The notes under the pieces: model-generated
The model's input: the letters and a program-made list of their open reading frames with translations, nothing else
Told to the model about the DNA's origin: nothing
Databases searched by the model: none
NCBI RefSeq assembly: GCF_902168065.1
Contig: NZ_LR655699.1
Coordinates: 20,875 to 84,874, forward strand
Source of the DNA: Mycobacterium tilburgii
GTDB lineage: Bacteria; Actinomycetota; Actinomycetes; Mycobacteriales; Mycobacteriaceae
Direction of reading: 5' to 3'
Length of the DNA stretch: 64,000 nucleotides
Shown here: positions 41,291 through 49,317 of the stretch, in pieces
Numbering within the stretch: the stretch's first letter is position 1
Layout: each line of letters starts with the position of its first letter
Position numbers and translations under genes: made by a program

Positions 41291-42582
41291 GGGCGCTCCA
41301 GTTTGGTGGAATAGGTTACTGGAAGCTGGCTGACGGCTCGGGTCAATGGCGCGGTTGACCACTGCAGTTCGTCGCGCCGCGCCGCGATAGCAAGGTCGGG
41401 CAGGCGATTCAGCAGTGCAGACAGTGCCTCGTGCAGTTCAATGCGGGCAAGCTTTGCCCCCGGGCAGGCGTGTGGCCCAAATCCGAATGCCAAGTGTGGA
41501 TTGGTTTTTCGGTCAATGTTGACAACGTCAGGATCGAGAAAAACGCGAGGGTCGCGGTTGGCCGCCCCAAGCGCAACAATGACCGAGTCGCCGGCCGGTA
41601 TCTGCTTTCCGAACAGACTCGCTGGTGAATCAAGGAAGCGCCAAGTGGTCAGTGAGAATGCACTATCGTGGCGCAGAAGTTCTTCGACCGCGCGCGGCAG
41701 ATCGGGTGTTCGTGTCCTCAGCCGCTCGGCCAGGCCAGGGGTCTCAAACAGGTCAAGCAGGCACAGCTGCAACTGTGCTGACACGGGATCCTGGCCCGCA
41801 ACCAGGAGTTGGAAGATCATCGAATCACGCTCCGCAGCCGTGATGTACCCAGCGTCTGTAGCGCGGACGATGTTCGCCAGGACGGTCCGATCATCGTCGG
41901 AGGTCCTCATCGTCGAGACCACCTCGGCGATATAGGCCTGTAGTTCGTGCAACCTCCGCACATATGTACCGCGATCCGGGTGGTGAGGGCCGACCGGGGC
42001 GACGACCGAACCCCATCTGCGGTCGAACTTCCTGCGCAGTGCTGTGGGTAACCCGATCGCGCGAGCGAGCACCAGCAGAGACAGTGGAGCGGTGAACGCC
42101 GATACCAAATCGACGGTTACTAGACCCGATACCGGGCGTGGCAGGTCATCGATGAGGTCGTTGACCTCAGCTCGTATGGCAGCGCGTAAGCCTTCCGTCC
42201 GCCGCGGTGACAATTTCCCGGTGACCAGGTGGCGCATACGCCGGTGGCGCTCACCGTCGGAATGGAGCAGATGGACCTGGAGCGCGGAATGCTGCGGTTC
42301 GGGCATGATCGATCCGTTTGCCAGGAAATAAGGACTTGCCCGCCGGTGGTCCTTACCCAGCCGGGGATCCGTACACGCACGACGGGCCGCGTCGAAACCG
42401 GTGACAAGCCAGGCATGCACGGCGGGAAACTGGACCGGGTGTATCGCACCGGTCCCGGTCAGATGGTGAAATAAGTGGTAGGGATCTTTATGGTAGGCAA
42501 CGGAATCCAGGAGAACGCGAGGTAATTCTGGGTCGGGCGCTCCGGAAAGCAGGTGTCCGGTGGTGCTCGAGTTGAAGGACAT
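41287..42582 (-). CDS. Cytochrome P450, partner of the isocyanide synthase
   Basis: Intact 431-residue bacterial P450. ExxR is at residues 301-304 (EELLR) and the heme loop FGFGPHACPGAKLAR has Cys373. In the I helix the usual A-G-x-E/D-T-T is AGQDPVS (262-268), so the conserved proton-relay Thr is replaced by Pro. No membrane anchor is seen. It overlaps the isocyanide synthase start by 4 nt and begins 32 nt after the ATPase stop. P450s paired with DIT1-type enzymes (fungal Dit1-Dit2, for example) oxidise the amino-acid-derived intermediate. The exact reaction here is unknown, and the missing Thr hints at non-hydroxylating chemistry. Confidence 0.9.
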   Translation of the reverse strand: MSFNSSTTGHLLSGAPDPELPRVLLDSVAYHKDPYHLFHHLTGTGAIHPVQFPAVHAWLVTGFDAARRACTDPRLGKDHRRASPYFLANGSIMPEPQHSALQVHLLHSDGERHRRMRHLVTGKLSPRRTEGLRAAIRAEVNDLIDDLPRPVSGLVTVDLVSAFTAPLSLLVLARAIGLPTALRRKFDRRWGSVVAPVGPHHPDRGTYVRRLHELQAYIAEVVSTMRTSDDDRTVLANIVRATDAGYITAAERDSMIFQLLVAGQDPVSAQLQLCLLDLFETPGLAERLRTRTPDLPRAVEELLRHDSAFSLTTWRFLDSPASLFGKQIPAGDSVIVALGAANRDPRVFLDPDVVNIDRKTNPHLAFGFGPHACPGAKLARIELHEALSALLNRLPDLAIAARRDELQWSTAPLTRAVSQLPVTYSTKLERP

Positions 42583-42614
42583 AGGCTGTGCCTCTTTCGT
42601 CGCTGCTGTCTAAT

Positions 42615-43415
42615 TCAGTAGGGTCTGGGGGACCGGCTAGCTACGAGAGGCTTTCGGCGAAGCAGTACCCGCGGCCTGCCGGTGACCTCGTCGCGAATCA
42701 ATGAACCGTCCACTCCGAAGACATTGCGAAGCGTCCTGGGAACGAAAACCTCTTCGGGCGTGCCGATGCTGTGGACGGCGCCGTCTTGCAACACAACGAC
42801 TTTTGTTGCGTACTGCGCGGCTAGGTCAAGACTGTGCAGAGCGGCGACTACGCCAATTCGAAGGGACACGCAGAGTTCCAGCAGCTCGATCTGATGCGCT
42901 GGATCCAGGTGATTGGTCGGTTCATCGAGTATCAGAACCTGTGGTTGCTGGGCCAGCGCCCGTGCGAACAGGACGCGCTGGCGCTCACCGCCGGAGAGCG
43001 TGGACACGCACCGGTCCGCCAAGATATCGCACCGGCATTGACGCAGGCTTTGATCAATGATCTGTTGATCGCGTGAGCTGTGTCGGCCGAACACTCCCAG
43101 ATGAGGGGACCGGCCCATGCTGACGGCTTCGTATACGGTGAAATCGTATCCGCCGTCGTTGTCTTGTCGCAGTGTTCCGATAGTACGCGCAATGTTACTG
43201 TGGCGCAGGTCTTTCCATGCATCATCGCCGTCAATGAGGATACGTCCCGATCGCGGCCGCATTGCCCGGTAGACCGTCTTGAGCAGCGTCGATTTTCCAC
43301 TGCCGTTGGGCCCGACCAGCGCCACAAACTCGCCCGCATCAACGGTGAAGCCGGCACCTGAGACCGCGGGCTGATGCGAATACCCGGCTGTGATGTCATC
43401 GATTGTCAATTTCAT
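42615..43415 (-). CDS. FecE/FepC-like ABC transporter ATPase
   Basis: Intact 266-residue cytoplasmic ATPase for metal-chelate import. Walker A is GPNGSGKST (from residue 35), the Q-loop is around TLRQDNDGGYDF, the signature is STLSGGERQRV, Walker B is VLILDEPTNHLDP, and the switch His is in AALHSLDLA. The closest family is the siderophore/haem/B12 group. ATG 43415 overlaps the permease stop by 4 nt. A longer frame upstream (to 43544) lies inside the permease gene and is not used. Confidence 0.92.
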   Translation of the reverse strand: MKLTIDDITAGYSHQPAVSGAGFTVDAGEFVALVGPNGSGKSTLLKTVYRAMRPRSGRILIDGDDAWKDLRHSNIARTIGTLRQDNDGGYDFTVYEAVSMGRSPHLGVFGRHSSRDQQIIDQSLRQCRCDILADRCVSTLSGGERQRVLFARALAQQPQVLILDEPTNHLDPAHQIELLELCVSLRIGVVAALHSLDLAAQYATKVVVLQDGAVHSIGTPEEVFVPRTLRNVFGVDGSLIRDEVTGRPRVLLRRKPLVASRSPRPY

Positions 43416-44479
43416 GCCAGACCCGTCAAACCTGCGCGGCGGCAAAGGATTGTGAGAAACACGGGGACACCGATGCCCGCTGTCAAGATGCCGATCGGCA
43501 GCTCGCTGGGGGCCAACACCAGTCGCGCCGCGTTGTCCGACCACACCATTAGCAAAGCACCGAGCAAGATGGTGACCGGAACTGATCGACGGTGGTCGGC
43601 GCCGACCACAAGGCGAGCGAGATTAGGGATCACGAGCCCGACAAAGCCGATGGTTCCTGCGGTGGCTACCACGGTTCCGGTCAACAAGGTGATCATCGCG
43701 AGTAACGCCAGGCGGGTTCGATGGGCGTTGAGACCAAGTGCGGCAGCGGCGTCGTCGCCTAACACCAACAAATTCAGCACCTTGCCAAGGACGCCGGAGA
43801 CCGCGCATACGACTGTCACCAGTGCGGTGCACACCAGCGCCGGCACCCACCGGGCGCCTGCGACGCTACCGAGCAGCCAGAACAGCACCTGCTGTTGTGC
43901 ATCGGCTTGTCGGGTGTGTAACAACAGAAATGACGTCAGTGCGGCAAGAAACTGAGCGATCGCACATCCGGTCATCACCAACTTTCCCGGCATCAGCCGT
44001 CCGGCGGACCTGGACAAGCTGACTACCAGCAGGGCCGCAACCCCGGCCCCAAGGACGGCCGCGCATGGAACTGTGAGCCCGCCGACCCCGACGACGCCAG
44101 TGGTGATTACAAGTACCGCTCCCACACTGGATCCGGATGAGAGTCCGAAGATGAACGGGTCGCCTAAAGGATTGCGAATCGAGGCCTGGCTGAGCAGCCC
44201 CGCCAATGCCAGCCCCGCTCCCACCGCACCACCCTCTATCACCCGCGGAGCGCGCAACTGCCAGACGATGAAATCGTCGGCGCCGCCCCGACTTTCCTCG
44301 CCGCACAGGTGGACGGCGAGGACGCGCACCACCTTCGCCGGCGAAATCCAGATCGCGCCCAAGCCGACCGAAACGACCATTGATGCAACCACTGCGGCAA
44401 GCAGCACCACCGCCAGCGCCCAAATGGGAAGTTTCGCCATCACAAATGGCATCCGGTTGCCAATTTGGCGCGCTCTCAT
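43412..44479 (-). CDS. FecCD/BtuC-like metal-chelate ABC permease
   Basis: Intact 355-residue permease with about ten hydrophobic helices. Family blocks are visible: LRAPRVIEGGAVGAGLALAG, SQASIRNPLGDPFIFGLSSG, LGDDAAAALGLNAHRTRLA (coupling region), GTIGFVGLVIPNLARLVVGA (with the usual ...P...R) and ELPIGILTAGIGVPVF. FecCD-type permeases import ferric siderophores, haem or cobalamin. ATG 44479 overlaps the stop of the binding-protein gene in ATGA, which fixes the start. Confidence 0.92.
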   Translation of the reverse strand: MRARQIGNRMPFVMAKLPIWALAVVLLAAVVASMVVSVGLGAIWISPAKVVRVLAVHLCGEESRGGADDFIVWQLRAPRVIEGGAVGAGLALAGLLSQASIRNPLGDPFIFGLSSGSSVGAVLVITTGVVGVGGLTVPCAAVLGAGVAALLVVSLSRSAGRLMPGKLVMTGCAIAQFLAALTSFLLLHTRQADAQQQVLFWLLGSVAGARWVPALVCTALVTVVCAVSGVLGKVLNLLVLGDDAAAALGLNAHRTRLALLAMITLLTGTVVATAGTIGFVGLVIPNLARLVVGADHRRSVPVTILLGALLMVWSDNAARLVLAPSELPIGILTAGIGVPVFLTILCRRAGLTGLA

Positions 44480-45501
44480 GCTGGCTGCTCCCGGAGCGCG
44501 CGGGCGACGCGGACTACGGCCTCGCCGTTGAGGACGCTGGGGGACATCGCAATGCTTTGCGGCACAGCGACCACTCGCCCCTCGCGCATCGCAGTAGTGC
44601 CGGCCAAGGCGGGACTTTCCCGGATCGCCGCCGTGAGTTCCTGTTCGCTGAGCGGAACGAAGCCGATCATGACGACCACAGCTTGCGGGTCGCGTGCCAC
44701 TACCGTTTCGGAACTGATGCTGGTGAAGTCCGCGTCGGCGTCGCCGGCGATGTTGCGTCCGCCGGCCAACGCGACCACGCCGTTGGCAAGACTCCATGCG
44801 CCTTGGGTCACGATCGGTTGCCCGGCGATGGGCACCGCCGACAGGATAAGAACGCGCATGGGGCCGGAACCTGGTGCCGGCGCAACGCTGGCGAGTTGCC
44901 GGCGGATTCGTGCGTTCAGGGCATTGCCGCGCTGCGTGATGTTGAAGAGTTTCGCCACCTCATCGATGAAATTCGTGGTGACCGAGAGGTCTGTGACCGG
45001 TCCCGGCCTTTGCGTGTTCTGGCAGGCCACCATCACCTGTGCCCCGGCTGCGTGCAGCTGCGGCACCGTGGGCGTGCCGTCAAAGCCACCAAAGCTATAC
45101 GCGGATACTCCGACGACCAGGTCAGGTTTCGCGTTGATCACCGCTTCGGCGGAGCCACGTTGTGAATCAATCACCCGGATGTGGGCCAGGCGCTGGCGTT
45201 GTGGTTCGGGGAAGGCATCAAAGAAGTCCGGGCTCGCGGTGCCGACAATGCGGTCCCCTACGCCCAACTCGTCAAGGATGGCCGCAGCGCCGCCGTCCAT
45301 CGTCACAATGCGTTGCGGCGGTGCCGAAAACGACGGCGCCGGAGGGCATGGCGGGGCGTGGGGATGTGCGGCACGCATCGATTCGGAGGCATTGGAGACA
45401 GTCTCATACCGGAGAGGGTTGGGCGCGCATGCCGGCAGGGTGAACGTCAGCAGTACCGCTGTCACGGCCTTACGCCTCGACAGTCGTGGTCTCAGCAGCA
45501 T
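44476..45501 (-). CDS. Metal-chelate (FecB/BtuF-like) substrate-binding lipoprotein
   Basis: Intact 341-residue lipoprotein. The signal peptide LSRRKAVTAVLLTFTLPAC gives a lipidated Cys25. The helical-backbone binding fold follows: PQRIVTMDGGAAAILDELG, VGTASPDF, AVINAKPDLVVGVSAYSFGG, LHAAGAQVMVACQN, VTTNFIDEVAKLFN, and in the second lobe VALAGGRNIAGDADADFTSI and ARDPQAVVVMIGF. This is the type III binding protein partner of the FecCD permease. A Ser/Pro-rich linker follows the Cys. It lies 33 nt after the PPE stop. Ligand unknown; an isonitrile-metal complex is inferred from the operon. Confidence 0.9.
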   Translation of the reverse strand: MLLRPRLSRRKAVTAVLLTFTLPACAPNPLRYETVSNASESMRAAHPHAPPCPPAPSFSAPPQRIVTMDGGAAAILDELGVGDRIVGTASPDFFDAFPEPQRQRLAHIRVIDSQRGSAEAVINAKPDLVVGVSAYSFGGFDGTPTVPQLHAAGAQVMVACQNTQRPGPVTDLSVTTNFIDEVAKLFNITQRGNALNARIRRQLASVAPAPGSGPMRVLILSAVPIAGQPIVTQGAWSLANGVVALAGGRNIAGDADADFTSISSETVVARDPQAVVVMIGFVPLSEQELTAAIRESPALAGTTAMREGRVVAVPQSIAMSPSVLNGEAVVRVARALREQPA

Positions 45502-45534
45502 GGTTCATCGGACGGTGGTCGGCGCTTCGCGAGG

Positions 45535-47043
45535 CTACACATCCTCACCTGCTTGGGACTGGGGTAACAGCGGAACGATGCGGGCCGCGGCGCCGATGGG
45601 GGCGTCGAACACCAATCCACGAGGTCTGTCTCCCACCGGTTCGGTGCCGGATGAACCGATCACACCGGCTCCTTGTGCGGACGGCCACAATTCGTGATGA
45701 CCAGCCGGTCCGTCTTCTGGGGCACACTCGAGGTACTCGTGCCGGTGGGCATAGTCCCTGGTTCCGGTCTTGGTTCGCCGGCGCGATCTCGGTGGCAGCA
45801 CAGCGGTGGTCGCCGACTGCTCCTCGCCTCTGGACACCGCAGCCGCCGCCACGCTGGTGGTTGGTGGCTCCAGCCAGCCGCCGGAATCGGGGGTGGCGGC
45901 CGCGGCGTAAAGCGATAGGGCGCCGGAGGCCGGCGATGCGGCGCCCGGCGCCGGTGCGTCGGTGTGGAGGGCGGTCGGTTGCGGGGAAGATGGGCTGCTC
46001 GTTGGGCCGGTGAAAGTGGGCGGAGTGATCGGCGGCGTCAGCCGTTGAAAAGCCGGCGCACTCGGGACGGGTGGAGCCAGCGCTGCCACCGGCGCCGTAC
46101 CCACCCCGGTCGGGATGGCTCCGAGTGTCCCCAGTCCCGTGAGGCCCGCGGCAGCTAACACGGCCGGAGCCACCAACGGGGCGAGATAGGGCAAGGCCAC
46201 AATGAGTAACTGGCTGGCATGCACCAGGGCCATCGACACATAGACGAGGACGAGGAAGAAACTCCCGATGCTCGGATGTAGGAGCAAGTCCGGGATCAGT
46301 TGAAACAGCAGTGTCTTCAATGTGCCGATGAGACCATCCAGGATCTGCTGAGGAGTGAAGCTTGCTGGATCCAGTAGCCACTTGATGAAGAATTCGTACT
46401 GCTGCAGCAGGGTCTGTAGCAGCCACTTAATCTGGTTCCACAGCCCCTGCGGCGGCGTCGGTGGCCCCATTCCACCGCCCATGCCGGAGGCGCTCGACTG
46501 AGCGTGGGCAAGAATCCCTGGTGGCGGCGGGATTACTGGTACCGATGTCAGCGCCGCAGCGGACGTCATTTCATAGACAGACATCGCTTGCGCAGCCTGA
46601 ATCCACATCCGAACGTAATCGGCTTCGTTGAGGGCAATCGGAATGGTGTTGATGCCAAAGAAGTTGGTGGCTACCAGTGTCGCGTGTGCGGCGTGATTGG
46701 CGACTAATTCTGGTAGCGTCGGCATCTCCGCGAACGCGGCGACGTATGCGGCCGCCACCGTCTCGTGTGCGGCGGCCGTCACGGCGCTCTTGGCGGCGGC
46801 TCCTTCCAGCCAGGCGAGATAAGGCACGTGCGCCAACACGTACAAGGCGCTGCTCGGCCCCTGCCATGAACTGGTTTGGATTTCGGTGAGCACGCAGCTC
46901 AACTCGATGGCGGCTTGGCTGTAGTGGCCACTGAGGTTCTGCCACTGCGCCGCAACCGCAAGCAACGGTCCCGGCCCCGGGCCGTTGGTCAGCAGACTCG
47001 AATGCACCTCGGGAGGAAACGCCAGCCAGATGGGCGATGTCAC
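45535..47043 (-). CDS. PPE-family protein heading the isonitrile/metal-uptake operon
   Basis: Intact 502-residue protein from GTG 47043, preceded by GGGGAGGAAG at a proper distance. The N-terminal 170 residues are a PPE domain: WLAFPPEVHSSLLTNGPGPG, the WxG turn SSWQGPSSA, YVLAHVPYLAWLEGAAAKSA, and NFFGINTIPIALNEADYVRM. A hydrophobic stretch (IGSFFLVLVYVSMALVHASQ, ALPYLAPLVAPAVLAAAG) follows, then a Pro/Ala/Ser-rich part and a basic patch RSRRRTKTGTRDY. The C-terminal GVIGSSGTEPVGD may be a divergent PPW-type tail. No PE partner gene is adjacent. Such proteins are exported by ESX systems, and several form outer-membrane solute pathways. Confidence 0.9.
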   Translation of the reverse strand: MTSPIWLAFPPEVHSSLLTNGPGPGPLLAVAAQWQNLSGHYSQAAIELSCVLTEIQTSSWQGPSSALYVLAHVPYLAWLEGAAAKSAVTAAAHETVAAAYVAAFAEMPTLPELVANHAAHATLVATNFFGINTIPIALNEADYVRMWIQAAQAMSVYEMTSAAALTSVPVIPPPPGILAHAQSSASGMGGGMGPPTPPQGLWNQIKWLLQTLLQQYEFFIKWLLDPASFTPQQILDGLIGTLKTLLFQLIPDLLLHPSIGSFFLVLVYVSMALVHASQLLIVALPYLAPLVAPAVLAAAGLTGLGTLGAIPTGVGTAPVAALAPPVPSAPAFQRLTPPITPPTFTGPTSSPSSPQPTALHTDAPAPGAASPASGALSLYAAAATPDSGGWLEPPTTSVAAAAVSRGEEQSATTAVLPPRSRRRTKTGTRDYAHRHEYLECAPEDGPAGHHELWPSAQGAGVIGSSGTEPVGDRPRGLVFDAPIGAAARIVPLLPQSQAGEDV

Positions 47044-47092
47044 AGTGCTTCCTCCCCGGGTGATGTCTGCATAGCCAGCTTACAGTGAGAAT

Positions 47093-47115
47093 ATATGATT
47101 AGCATCATCGCATAT
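47093..47115 (-). promoter_or_regulatory. AT-rich imperfect palindrome upstream of the PPE operon
   Basis: ATATG (47093-47097) and CATAT (47111-47115) flank a core with a nested ATGAT/ATCAT pair, within an AT-rich stretch 47088-47130. It lies about 50 bp upstream of the PPE start in the 215-bp divergent gap with the methyltransferase gene. It could be an operator for a metal regulator, but it does not clearly match the IdeR or Zur consensus that I know. Confidence 0.35.
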
Positions 47116-47258
47116 TATATTCTATAATGCACCACTGGTGCTCAGGTCAGTAGTCAGCATGACAGCCCCAGAAGTTCCCTAGCTTCGCATCTAAGTTGGC
47201 GAGAGATGGTTATTTCAACGGGTTGTCGAAACTTCGATCCTTGATACTGTGGGCAACC

Positions 47259-48197
47259 ATGCGTACCGATACACACTCGTGGGACATTGCCACCGGAGTC
47301 GGTGCAACCGCGCTTTTCGTCGCGGCAGCGCGAGCGCTGGAGGCCCGCAAACTTTCTCCGCTCGCTGTTGACCAGTACGCCGAATCCTTCTGCCGTGCCG
47401 CAGGGGGCGAACTGGCGCAACTCCTCGACGGCGCCGCCCCGGATCACAAGCTGTGCACCCGTGACTTCGGCCTGCACTTTGTGAACTACCAAGGTGCTCG
47501 GACCAGCTACTTTGACAACTTTTGCGCTACTGCGATCGCGGCCGGAGTGCGTCAGGTCGTGATCTTGGCGGCCGGATTGGATTCTCGCGCCTTCCGATTG
47601 CCGTGGAATCCCGACACCGTGCTGTTTGAACTGGACCGCCCTGCGGTCCACTCTTTCAAACGACAAGTGCTGGCAGGGCTGGGCGCCGCCACACGGATCG
47701 GTCGACGTGAGGTCGAGGCAGACCTGCGCGACGAATGGTGGGAACTCCTCCAGAACAATGGTTTTGATCCGAATCGCCCCACGACGTGGCTCGTTGAGGG
47801 ATTGTTGATGTATCTAGGCGGCGATGCGCAACGGCAACTGTTTGAGGGAATCGCCGCGCTGTCTTCACCGGGTAGCTGTGTCGCCATCGAACAAATGGCG
47901 GCACAGTCGAACGTGGTCATGACCAAGTTGTTTACCGACGCCAGCAGGCGCCGTGATTCGGGCGCGTTGAAGTTCCTGTCGTTGATGTGCAACCAGTGGC
48001 GCGACGAAGCTGCCACCTGGTTTCGATGCCATGGCTGGCAGGTCGACCGTATCGAGCTGTTGGACCTCTTGAAAAACAACAACCGGCCGGCCCCACAAAT
48101 CGGCCAACACGCATGGTTCACCTTCAGTGCGATCAGCTTCGTCACCGCCAGTCGGTCCACGGCATTCGCGCCCTACAGCGAGCGATTTCTGGCCTAG
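47259..48197 (+). CDS. TIGR00027-type SAM-dependent methyltransferase
   Basis: 312 residues from ATG 47259, divergent from the PPE operon. The LCM-like methyltransferase fold shows YFDNFCATAIAAGVRQVVIL then AAGLDSRAFRLPW (SAM loop), DTVLFELDRPAVHSFKR, and TTWLVEGLLMYLGGDAQRQL, as in the large mycobacterial family of putative O-methyltransferases. After SFVTASRS, where the family normally ends, a tail AFAPYSERFLA is added. That tail is encoded by the right copy of the direct repeat, so the natural C-terminus was replaced or extended at the island junction. Otherwise intact. It could modify the operon's product, but this is only inferred from position. Confidence 0.8.
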   Translation: MRTDTHSWDIATGVGATALFVAAARALEARKLSPLAVDQYAESFCRAAGGELAQLLDGAAPDHKLCTRDFGLHFVNYQGARTSYFDNFCATAIAAGVRQVVILAAGLDSRAFRLPWNPDTVLFELDRPAVHSFKRQVLAGLGAATRIGRREVEADLRDEWWELLQNNGFDPNRPTTWLVEGLLMYLGGDAQRQLFEGIAALSSPGSCVAIEQMAAQSNVVMTKLFTDASRRRDSGALKFLSLMCNQWRDEAATWFRCHGWQVDRIELLDLLKNNNRPAPQIGQHAWFTFSAISFVTASRSTAFAPYSERFLA

Positions 48198-48203
48198 CGC
48201 AAA
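48165..48203 (+). repeat. Right direct repeat of the island
   Basis: 39 bases matching 33623-33661 at 35 positions, with the last 25 (48179-48203) identical. They encode the last residues and stop of the methyltransferase, the same FLA-stop as in the sulfotransferase pseudogene. Confidence 0.85.
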
Positions 48204-48323
48204 TTCATCGATTCGCACGGCTAAGTGGGAACCCTACAAGCTGCCACGGCTAACACGCCGCCCGCCGTGGACAAGCTGGATTGAGTACCCATGAACCCGG
48301 ATGGCCGGGCTGAAGGAAATTTC

Positions 48324-48853
48324 ATGGCTGACCAAGGCAAATCCGGCCAGGCGCGCGAGCGACTGCTAGACTTTAATAAAGGGCAAGCTGAAAGAATTTG
48401 TCGGTGCCGTGAGCGGCAACGACTCGCTGACCGCCGAGGGGCAACTCGAGCAGGCGCAGAAACGCCGGAAGGCCAACGGGATCGACGCGGTGGCCGAGCA
48501 GCAGGCCGAACGGGCACGGGCGCACGAAGCCGAGGCGAAAATCGAAGGGGCTTAACAACGTGCAGCGGCCAATGCCCAGGCAGCCGCGGCCGGGCGGCCC
48601 AGCAGCGCGCCGCCGACCAGCTCAGCACAGCGCATCGGTGCAGCAGGCGCAGGCCAATGCGGACGCCGAACGCCAGATACGGCAGGCCAAAGCCGAGGAA
48701 CGGGCGCAAATGCACGCCGCCGCAGTCGAAGCCACCGAAGCCGCGGCGGAGCATCACAGCGAGGTGCAGGTGGCCGCCAACGAGAAGCTGGCGGCCGAAC
48801 GACTGCGCCGGAATCCGAATCCGACAGCTGAGCACCGAGGACGGCTCGGCTAA
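48324..48853 (+). pseudogene. CsbD-like stress protein with long coiled-coil tail, broken
   Basis: ATG 48324 starts MADQGKSGQARERLLDF. A frameshift near 48383 is needed to reach KGKLKEFVGAVSGNDSLTAE, the CsbD signature, then QLEQAQKRRKANGIDAVAEQ and KIEGA. A TAA (48553-48555) stands where QQRAAANAQAAAAG would continue, a Gln-to-stop change. After two more shifts the tail goes on with ANADAERQIRQAKAEERAQM and AEHHSEVQVAANEKLAAERL, strongly helical and charged. CsbD proteins are general-stress proteins of unknown action. Confidence 0.65.
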
Positions 48854-48868
48854 ACCCAGGAGTACGCA

Positions 48869-49284
48869 ATGAAATTGATCGACGTCCCGTTCGCAGTTGT
48901 GCGCTTCCAATATCACCCTGCCCGGTTCCCGTTGCAGTTGATCGAGGAGCGAGTGGTCGCACGGATCGGTACCGAAGCTCCGGCCCGGCTGATGTACGAA
49001 CGATCCCTCGGTGCGCTGGACGCGGCCATCGGCATGGCGCTCAGGTACGCAGATCTCGCCGAGCGTGGCGCCTCGCTCGCCCGGCGTTCCGAAACCCTCG
49101 GCAAGGCCGCTGCGCTCGATGCGCGGGTGACCCGCTGGATCGACAAGGCCGACGTGAAGCTAAAAGCGCGTCACGACACCACGATTGACGACCGGCAGGA
49201 TGCCCGGGCGGCTGCCGAGCAGGAGATCAAATCAAGGAGGCTCGCGAAACCGCGCAGGACAAGTGGGCGGCCGTGCCCAAGTAA
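48869..49284 (+). pseudogene. Conserved mycobacterial coiled-coil protein (annotated elsewhere as IF2-like), truncated
   Basis: ATG 48869 gives MKLIDVPFAVVRFQYHPARF, then LIEERVVARIGTEAPARLMY and ERSLGALDAAIGMALRYADL, with a long charged helix (KADVKLKARHDTTIDDRQDA, RAAAEQEIK). A frameshift near 49232 moves the end to EARETAQDKWAAVPK with TAA 49282-49284. Similar mycobacterial proteins are longer and lie next to CsbD-type genes. Function unknown; the IF2 name reflects only coiled-coil similarity. Confidence 0.55.
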
Positions 49285-49317
49285 AGAACTGGACTGGATG
49301 CGGCGGCTGAGCGGCGA

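Noticed and set aside
41291..41362. Longer N-terminus for the isocyanide synthase
   Set aside because: It would overlap the P450 3' end; the GTGA overlap at 41287-41290 is a standard coupled start, and the family has no extension there.
43416..43544. Longer N-terminal extension of the ABC ATPase
   Set aside because: It would lie inside the permease gene; the ATG at 43415 overlapping the permease stop by 4 nt fits the family start.
47093..47115. IdeR or Zur box upstream of the PPE operon
   Set aside because: The palindrome does not match the consensus sequences I know closely enough; kept only as an unassigned candidate operator.
33661..48200. Island as a prophage or integrative element with its own integrase
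   Set aside because: No integrase, transposase, relaxase, capsid or lysis gene is recognisable; only the flanking repeats suggest mobility.
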